DNA from: CAZCRE01 sp964501075
GTDB lineage: Archaea; Thermoproteota; Bathyarchaeia; Bathyarchaeales; Bathycorpusculaceae
DNA length: 8,632 nucleotides
Reading direction: 5' to 3'
Assembly (NCBI GenBank): GCA_964501075.1
Contig: CAZCRE010000057.1
Span: 1 to 8,632, forward strand
The position numbers were made by a program, and so were the translations under genes. Of the stretch, positions 4,788-8,632 are shown piece by piece (within the stretch, counting starts at the first letter, position 1; each line of letters begins with the position of its first letter). The notes beneath the pieces are model-generated. The model was given only the letters and a program-made list of their open reading frames with translations, made no database searches and had not been told where the DNA came from.

Positions 4788-6190
4788 ACTTTAGCTAGGA
4801 CTTCATTCAACGCCTCTGCCATGCGCTCAATTTCATCGATTGAGTGAATTTCAGTCACGCAATAGAGAGCCGTTTGACCAAACTCCGGAAACTCTGCAGA
4901 AATGTCCTTGCCTCCATGAATTGAATGCCGTAACAGTCTCTTGGTGATTTCCTTGACACTCAGACCAGTTTCGTCAAAATTCACCGTGAACTCTTTGAAG
5001 TGAGCGGATTTAAAGAGTGGGACCTTGACGCCCTCTGTTTTCGAAAGAAGCTTCATAGCATAACTCGCATTGTACATGATGGTTTCACCAAGCTCTCGCA
5101 AACCTTCTGGCCCAAGTAAGGCCAAATGGACGGCCGAAGCTACTGCGCACATTGCTTCGTTGGAGCAGATGTTTGACGTTGCTTTCTCGCGTCGTATGTG
5201 CTGTTCTCGTGTCTGCAATGCCATGCAGAAACCATTCCGACTTCCATCTTGCGTAGTGGTTAAGCCGATTATGCGCCCCGGCATCTGTCTGACCAAGCTC
5301 ATGTCGCCGCGGCAAGCCATTATCCCCAAAAGTGGGCCACCAAAGTTCATAGCGTTTCCCAAAGGTTGCGCTTCGCCGATCACAATGTCAGCGCCGTATT
5401 CTCCTGGAGGCTTGAGGATTCCCAGCGAGGTTGGGTCGATTCCTACTGTGAAGAGAGCATTGTGTTTCTGTGCTTCTTTCTGGATTTCTTCTGTTTGTGT
5501 CTCTATGAAGCCCAAGTATGACGGGTTTTCAACGTAAATCGCCGCAGTTTTGTCTGAGATCTTCTTCTTCAGGTCTTCTATGTCCATTTGACCGTTTCCT
5601 GAGTTGTAGGAAACTTGCTTGATTGAGATTCCTGCTGGCTCAGTGTAGGTTTTTAGAGTTGCCAGTCTCTCGGGATGAATGATTTTGGGGACTAGGACCT
5701 CGTTTCGATTTTTTGCCCGTGCTGCCATGCGGGCAGCTTCGCCTAGGGCTGATGCCCAGTCGTACATTGAACTGTTCGCCACGTCCATGCTGGTTAACTC
5801 GCAGATCATGCTTTGATACTCGAAGAGTGTTTGGAGCATGCCTTGTGAGATTTCTGGCTGGTAAGGAGTATAAGATGTTAATAGTTCGTTTCTTTGAATT
5901 ATTTCCTTGACGGCGGCCGGGACGTAGTGTGGCCAGCACCCGGCACCTAAAAAGACAGGCATATCATTGCATGTTCTGTTTTTTGAAAGTAGTCTCTCCA
6001 CGTGTTTTCTTACCTCAAATTCAGACAAGGCCTCTGGAAGATTCAAAGGGTTTTTCAGCCGATATTTCTCTGGTACATCAGCATATAGTTCTTCTATGCT
6101 TGTTATGCCTATTTCCCGCATCATTTCTTGCTTGATTTCAGGAACAGAATTTGGGATGTACGGGTGATTGCGTCCGCTCACAGTTTTCAC
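4781..6190 (-). CDS. gcvPA: Glycine dehydrogenase (decarboxylating) subunit 1, glycine cleavage P protein
   Basis: The 469-residue protein is the N-terminal-type half of the P protein, the partner of GcvPB in the PLP-dependent decarboxylation of glycine. Family blocks include HPYIPNS near the start (residues 9-15), FLGAGCWPHYVPAAV (80-94), TSYTPYQPEISQGMLQTLFE (105-124), YDWASALGEAARMA (143-156), and TREQHIRREKATSNICSNEA (327-346). This half has a PLP-transferase fold without the catalytic lysine, which lies in GcvPB. The start is taken as GTG at 6190; an in-frame TAA lies four codons upstream, and a second GTG three codons downstream is possible. No clear ribosome binding site precedes it, in contrast to gcvPB. 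It is the first gene of the gcvPA-gcvPB pair, with its own promoter-like element. Confidence 0.96.
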   Translation of the reverse strand: MKTVSGRNHPYIPNSVPEIKQEMMREIGITSIEELYADVPEKYRLKNPLNLPEALSEFEVRKHVERLLSKNRTCNDMPVFLGAGCWPHYVPAAVKEIIQRNELLTSYTPYQPEISQGMLQTLFEYQSMICELTSMDVANSSMYDWASALGEAARMAARAKNRNEVLVPKIIHPERLATLKTYTEPAGISIKQVSYNSGNGQMDIEDLKKKISDKTAAIYVENPSYLGFIETQTEEIQKEAQKHNALFTVGIDPTSLGILKPPGEYGADIVIGEAQPLGNAMNFGGPLLGIMACRGDMSLVRQMPGRIIGLTTTQDGSRNGFCMALQTREQHIRREKATSNICSNEAMCAVASAVHLALLGPEGLRELGETIMYNASYAMKLLSKTEGVKVPLFKSAHFKEFTVNFDETGLSVKEITKRLLRHSIHGGKDISAEFPEFGQTALYCVTEIHSIDEIERMAEALNEVLAKVR

Positions 6191-6222
6191 CGTTATGATT
6201 TAGACACTAGAACATGGATGCT

Positions 6223-6230
6223 TCTTTAAG
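6223..6230 (-). promoter_or_regulatory. TATA-like promoter element of gcvPA-gcvPB
   Basis: CTTAAAGA on the minus strand is preceded by purine-rich GAAAAAG, a BRE-like context. A start 25-28 bases downstream falls near 6200, only about 10 bases before the GTG. That predicts a very short leader, which fits the lack of a ribosome binding site. There is no room for a riboswitch in such a leader. Transcription from the methyltransferase gene 93 bases upstream could also reach gcvPA. Confidence 0.45.
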
Positions 6231-6254
6231 CTTTTTCAAGAGTTCTTGGGAAAG
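6231..6254. repeat. Inverted repeat next to the gcvPA promoter, possible operator
   Basis: CTTTTTCAAGA (6231-6241) and TCTTGGGAAAG (6244-6254) are inverted copies matching at 9 of 11 positions around a 2-base centre. As plus-strand RNA the two mismatches become G-U pairs; as minus-strand RNA they do not pair. The repeat lies immediately upstream of the gcvPA TATA-like element, where archaeal activators and some repressors bind. An operator role is inference from placement and symmetry. Confidence 0.35.
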
Positions 6255-6283
6255 AGTCGTGAGTGGTTAATGCTGTGTTGGTG

Positions 6284-7147
6284 CTATTTTCGGCAAATGA
6301 TCATGAAGTGCTCACTGATCCCGACACTGGTTGAATCGGTACAAGTCTTTAAGTGAGTTTGCCACCAGATTTCCCACGCGTCTGGATACTTCTTGAAGAG
6401 TCTGTTTGTCTCTTTCCGGTGCACACTTGCCAATCCTTCAAGACCCACCATTTCTAGTACCGTTACACCACACTCTGCAAACTCCTTCTCGAGTTCGTAA
6501 GGTGTGTAGAAATGGCAGGGAGCAAATCCGTAGCCGCCGTGATAGTCTCCCGTGTCCCTGATCCTCGGAAAAAGCTCAAGCTCCATCTCATGAGGAAAGT
6601 GAACGAGTTCTGTAACTAGCAATGCCATGCGTCCGATCACGGAAACGAATATTGGTGCCCCTTTCTTCGAGACCCTGATCAATTCATCAATGGCAGTTCC
6701 TCTCTTGGCGGGGTTCAGAACGTGGGACAATGGGCCGCCTAGACAGATTACTGCATCAAAAGTGTCGTTGCAGAATTGCGAAAGATCATAGATTGTGCCC
6801 TGTGTAATCTGCTTGACTCTCTTCTGAATCCTTTCCTTCTTGACCTGTCTTTTTGCCATTTCCAGCAGTTCAGGCGTGAAGTCAAGCAATGCGACATCGT
6901 ATCCGAGTCTGGCAAGTTCTACTGTGTACCTGCCTGGACCACCGCCAGCATCCAAGACAAACCCCTTCTCGGGAAGATACTTCTTGAGGTAGTGGATAGT
7001 TGTGTTGAGTTCCAGCAGATGGTATGCATCTCTTGTTAGCCTCCTCCACTCTCTCAAACCCATTCCAGAATAGTATCGCCTAACGAGCTTCTCATATGCA
7101 TGGTTCACCGAATGAGGACTACTGGCTTTCTCCTCGTTTTTCGTCAA
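6284..7147 (-). CDS. Class I SAM-dependent methyltransferase, substrate unknown
   Basis: The 287-residue protein has a Rossmann-type methyltransferase domain at about residues 45-175. Motif I is VLDAGGGPGRYTVELA (64-79), which binds S-adenosylmethionine; Asp89 in ALLDFTPELLEMAK (86-99) is the acidic residue expected to hold the ribose; FDAVICLGGPLSHV (130-143) is motif IV. The C-terminal part (about 180-287) is aromatic-rich and holds no motif I can assign to a substrate. No signal or membrane segment is seen. The start is a TTG, chosen because AGGAGAAG (7151-7158) sits six bases before it. It follows cobA by 17 bases on the same strand, so they are probably one transcript. That suggests, but does not show, a link to corrinoid or cofactor metabolism. 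Confidence 0.88.
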   Translation of the reverse strand: MTKNEEKASSPHSVNHAYEKLVRRYYSGMGLREWRRLTRDAYHLLELNTTIHYLKKYLPEKGFVLDAGGGPGRYTVELARLGYDVALLDFTPELLEMAKRQVKKERIQKRVKQITQGTIYDLSQFCNDTFDAVICLGGPLSHVLNPAKRGTAIDELIRVSKKGAPIFVSVIGRMALLVTELVHFPHEMELELFPRIRDTGDYHGGYGFAPCHFYTPYELEKEFAECGVTVLEMVGLEGLASVHRKETNRLFKKYPDAWEIWWQTHLKTCTDSTSVGISEHFMIICRK

Positions 7148-7150
7148 GGT

Positions 7151-7158
7151 CTTCTCCT
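7151..7158 (-). promoter_or_regulatory. Ribosome binding site deciding the TTG start of the methyltransferase
   Basis: AGGAGAAG on the minus strand lies in the 17-base gap after cobA, with GGAG six bases before the TTG at 7147. It supports both the non-ATG start and translation from the cobA transcript. Confidence 0.65.
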
Positions 7159-7164
7159 ACGAAA

Positions 7165-7677
7165 TCAGTATTGTATTCCTCTTGTAGTGATCATCCTCTT
7201 TGGAAACTTGATGTCTCTAACCTCGTTGACAAAGTCTGCTCTGTCTAACAGTTCTCTTGGAGCAAACCTTCCGGTCAAGACGACGTCAGTTCCCTTAGGG
7301 ATTTTGTCCAGAAAACTCAGGACCTCTTGTGTGTCTAGGAGCTGGCAGTGCAGGGCCAAGTTGATTTCATCCAATACAAGCAAGGCGGGTCTCTTCTCTC
7401 GGGCAACCTTTTCCGCGAATCTTAGGGCCTTTTGGGCTAGTTTTCGGTCTTCGTCACCCAAGTTGCTTAGGCCAATCCACCCTTTGCGACCGAAAAGATG
7501 GATCTCGTAGTAGGGTTTCAACAAAGTGCGGATTTTGTATTCGCCCGTGTTTTTCCACCATTTCAGGAACTGAATGATGACTACTTTTCTCTTGTGTCCT
7601 ACTGAACGGAGTGCTAACCCCAAGGCGTTAGCGGTTTTTCCAGCCCCATTTCCGGTGTAAAGATAGATATTACCCAT
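7165..7677 (-). CDS. cobA: Cob(I)yrinic acid a,c-diamide adenosyltransferase, CobA/CobO/BtuR family
   Basis: The 170-residue protein matches the CobA-type corrinoid adenosyltransferases, which move the 5'-deoxyadenosyl group of ATP to Co(I) corrinoids to make the coenzyme B12 form. Landmarks are the P-loop TGNGAGKT (residues 8-15) with Lys14, the IIQFLKWWKNTGEY block (34-47), the Walker-B-like ALLVLDEINLAL (98-109), VVLTGRFAP (132-140) and the terminal RGIQY. Length is near the lower end for the family. Two positions look unusual: Ala12, where well-studied CobA proteins have Lys, and Phe138, where Gly is common. The key Lys14 and Asp103/Glu104 are kept, so activity is expected. The ATG at 7677 has only a weak GTGA upstream. 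It leads a two-gene unit with the methyltransferase and is divergent from aIF2-beta. Confidence 0.87.
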   Translation of the reverse strand: MGNIYLYTGNGAGKTANALGLALRSVGHKRKVVIIQFLKWWKNTGEYKIRTLLKPYYEIHLFGRKGWIGLSNLGDEDRKLAQKALRFAEKVAREKRPALLVLDEINLALHCQLLDTQEVLSFLDKIPKGTDVVLTGRFAPRELLDRADFVNEVRDIKFPKRMITTRGIQY

Positions 7678-7721
7678 GCTGTCTTCACTGAGTCTCTTCA
7701 GGCTCTTTTCACGTTGGTCGG

Positions 7722-7738
7722 CTTATAAGTTTTAAATA
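7722..7738. promoter_or_regulatory. Back-to-back TATA elements between cobA and aIF2-beta
   Basis: CTTATAAG (7722-7729), a perfect palindrome, and TTTAAATA (7731-7738) lie side by side in the 97-base gap between the two divergent starts. Either can serve either strand. Using CTTATAAG, plus transcription would begin near 7752, just ahead of the GGAGG of aIF2-beta; minus transcription from either element would begin near 7698-7707, leaving a leader of 20-30 bases for cobA. Assignment of one element to each gene is uncertain. Confidence 0.5.
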
Positions 7739-7761
7739 GTATGTTGCGTCTTGTTTCTGTT

Positions 7762-7766
7762 GGAGG
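7762..7766 (+). promoter_or_regulatory. Ribosome binding site of aIF2-beta
   Basis: GGAGG lies eight bases before the ATG at 7775. It overlaps the longer frame that opens at TTG 7751, so it decides in favour of the ATG. Confidence 0.75.
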
Positions 7767-7774
7767 CTCTCGAA

Positions 7775-8185
7775 ATGGCATACGACTATGAAGCCCTGCT
7801 TAAGAGGGCGCGTTCGCAGATTCCAGAGGTGGGCGCGAAACAGGAACGCCTAGAGATTCCAAGGCTGCATCACGCGGTGATTGGTATGCGAACGATAATC
7901 TACAATTTCAAGGAAGTGGCCAACGCTTTGGAACGTGAACCTATGCATGTGCTCAAGTACTTGTCGGGCGAAATGGCCACAGCCGCAACTATGCAGGAGT
8001 CGAGAGCGATTTTTCAAGGCAAGTTCCAAAGGGACACTTTTGACAGATTGCTGCAAAGGTACTTGGAAAGCTACGTAGTGTGTTCTATATGTAAGCGTCC
8101 AGACACTAGGATCGTGAAGGAGAAAAGGCTGTCTTTCCTTGTTTGTGAAGCGTGCGGAGCCAAGTCCTCGGTTAAACAGTTGTAA
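7775..8185 (+). CDS. eif2b: Translation initiation factor aIF2, beta subunit
   Basis: This 136-residue protein is the archaeal beta subunit of initiation factor 2, which with alpha and gamma delivers initiator methionyl-tRNA to the small ribosomal subunit. The N-terminal helix region YDYEALLKRA (residues 3-12) is the gamma-binding part. The central alpha-beta domain includes LHHAVIGMRTIIYNFKEVAN (31-50) and MHVLKYLSGEMATAA (57-71). The C-terminal zinc ribbon has CSIC (103-106) and CEAC (124-127). Length is typical. The ATG at 7775 gives the normal archaeal N-terminus and has GGAGG eight bases upstream; an in-frame TTG at 7751 would add eight residues and lies at or before the likely transcript start. 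DUF424 follows after 12 bases, so they form a translation-related unit. Confidence 0.96.
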   Translation: MAYDYEALLKRARSQIPEVGAKQERLEIPRLHHAVIGMRTIIYNFKEVANALEREPMHVLKYLSGEMATAATMQESRAIFQGKFQRDTFDRLLQRYLESYVVCSICKRPDTRIVKEKRLSFLVCEACGAKSSVKQL

Positions 8186-8197
8186 GAGTGTCTAGAA

Positions 8198-8494
8198 TTG
8201 AATGCGTACATGAACCTGAAGAAAAAGGGTCAGAATGTGCTGCTGGCGATGTGCGACGCTGAGATATTGGGGAAAACGCTGCGCGAAGGGAAGATAGTGT
8301 TTCAGGTGAAAGAGGACTTTTACAAGGGCAGAGAAGTGAATGTTGAAGAGGCCGTTTGCATGATAGAGAACTGCACGATAGTCAACATGATCGGGCGGAA
8401 CGTGGTTAAAGAGGCCATAGAAAAGGGGTACGTGCGTCCTGAAGCCGTTCTAAACATTGAAGGAATACCCCATGCACAAATAGTGAAACTTTGA
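8198..8494 (+). CDS. DUF424 family protein, conserved archaeal partner of aIF2-beta
   Basis: The 98-residue protein matches DUF424, a small archaeal family with no established activity. Typical features are LLAMCDAEILGKTLREGK (residues 15-32), FYKG (41-44), a central EEAVCMIENCTIVNMIG (50-66) and the terminal IEGIPHAQIVKL (87-98). It follows aIF2-beta by 12 bases, the arrangement I recall from several archaea, so a role around translation initiation or ribosome work is a reasonable inference. Two starts are possible: TTG 8198, with only a weak GAGTG upstream, or ATG 8210, which would begin MNLKKKGQ and aligns better with my memory of family N-termini but has no ribosome site. I keep the longer form with little preference. 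Cys19, Cys54 and Cys59 are present but not in a metal motif. Confidence 0.85.
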   Translation: MNAYMNLKKKGQNVLLAMCDAEILGKTLREGKIVFQVKEDFYKGREVNVEEAVCMIENCTIVNMIGRNVVKEAIEKGYVRPEAVLNIEGIPHAQIVKL

Positions 8495-8505
8495 ATGGGC
8501 TGAAG

Positions 8506-8632
8506 CTAGCTCTCGTGTATGTGAAGTGCCAATTTCTCACCGTCATGATTGTAGACTCCAATATTCTTCTCATCTGAAAAAGGAAAGGCCGCGATCATGA
8601 GTATTGCTCCAAAGAGATGATTCAGATCCGTG
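8506..8632 (-). CDS. C-terminal end of an unidentified gene, 5' part outside the window
   Basis: On the minus strand a frame enters at the right edge and runs 41 codons to TAG at 8506-8508. The visible residues include NHLFGAILMIAAFPFSDEKN (4-23) and VYNHDGEKLALHIHES (26-41), a hydrophobic segment followed by a mixed polar tail that looks like ordinary protein sequence. I do not recognise the family. It converges on DUF424 with an 11-base gap. Support is the open frame, plausible composition and tight convergent packing; without the upstream part a chance frame is possible. Confidence 0.5.
   Translation of the reverse strand, partial: TDLNHLFGAILMIAAFPFSDEKNIGVYNHDGEKLALHIHES

Noticed and set aside
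5070..5537. A 155-codon plus-strand frame opposite gcvPA, and others opposite gcvPB, mmp8 and cobA
   Set aside because: They lie wholly antisense to strongly supported genes, lack ribosome sites, and have compositions typical of shadow frames.
6191..6283. Possible glycine riboswitch ahead of gcvPA
   Set aside because: The whole gap is 93 bases, the predicted leader is about 10, and no glycine-aptamer-like structure is visible. The class is mainly bacterial.

Overview
The window is archaeal. It carries the beta subunit of the archaeal/eukaryotic-type initiation factor 2, a DUF424 gene beside it, an OB-fold single-stranded DNA-binding protein of the crenarchaeal/thaumarchaeal sort, a methanogenesis-marker-8 (DUF2099) protein, TATA-like promoter elements, and Shine-Dalgarno sites of the form GAGGTGA. 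TTG or GTG start codons are frequent. The mix suggests an uncultured TACK-type lineage such as Bathyarchaeia, but a methanogen relative cannot be excluded. The lineage is an inference from gene content; no ribosomal RNA is present.

Left part (1-1500): the 5' part of an ssDNA-binding OB-fold gene runs off the left edge on the minus strand. It is followed by a gene-poor stretch, a small CxxC-x17-CxxC zinc-ribbon gene (minus), another sparse stretch, and a 37-residue, very basic peptide gene (plus) with a near-perfect ribosome binding site.

Middle part (1500-6280): on the minus strand, a MIP18/DUF59 iron-sulfur assembly protein is followed by the Cys-rich DUF2099 (Mmp8) protein. A short hairpin plus T tract lies between them. 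A HIT-family hydrolase diverges from the DUF59 gene across a short gap with one TATA-like element near its middle. The HIT gene converges on gcvPB. gcvPA and gcvPB encode the two halves of the glycine-cleavage P protein and are tightly coupled: the stop codon of gcvPA lies inside the ribosome binding site of gcvPB. A promoter-like element and a dyad precede gcvPA. No gcvH, gcvT or lpd is in the window.

Right part (6284-8632): a two-gene minus-strand unit encodes a corrinoid adenosyltransferase (CobA/CobO family) and a class I SAM methyltransferase. It diverges from the plus-strand translation pair aIF2-beta and DUF424 across a second compact TATA-containing gap. The 3' end of an unidentified minus-strand gene enters at the right edge.

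The themes are one-carbon/glycine metabolism (GcvPA/B), corrinoid cofactor maturation (CobA), Fe-S assembly (DUF59) with a protein historically tied to methanogenesis (Mmp8), and core information processing (SSB, aIF2-beta). No mobile element, CRISPR array, rRNA or tRNA was recognised. The best candidates for something undescribed are the DUF59-Mmp8 neighbourhood and the 37-residue basic peptide.
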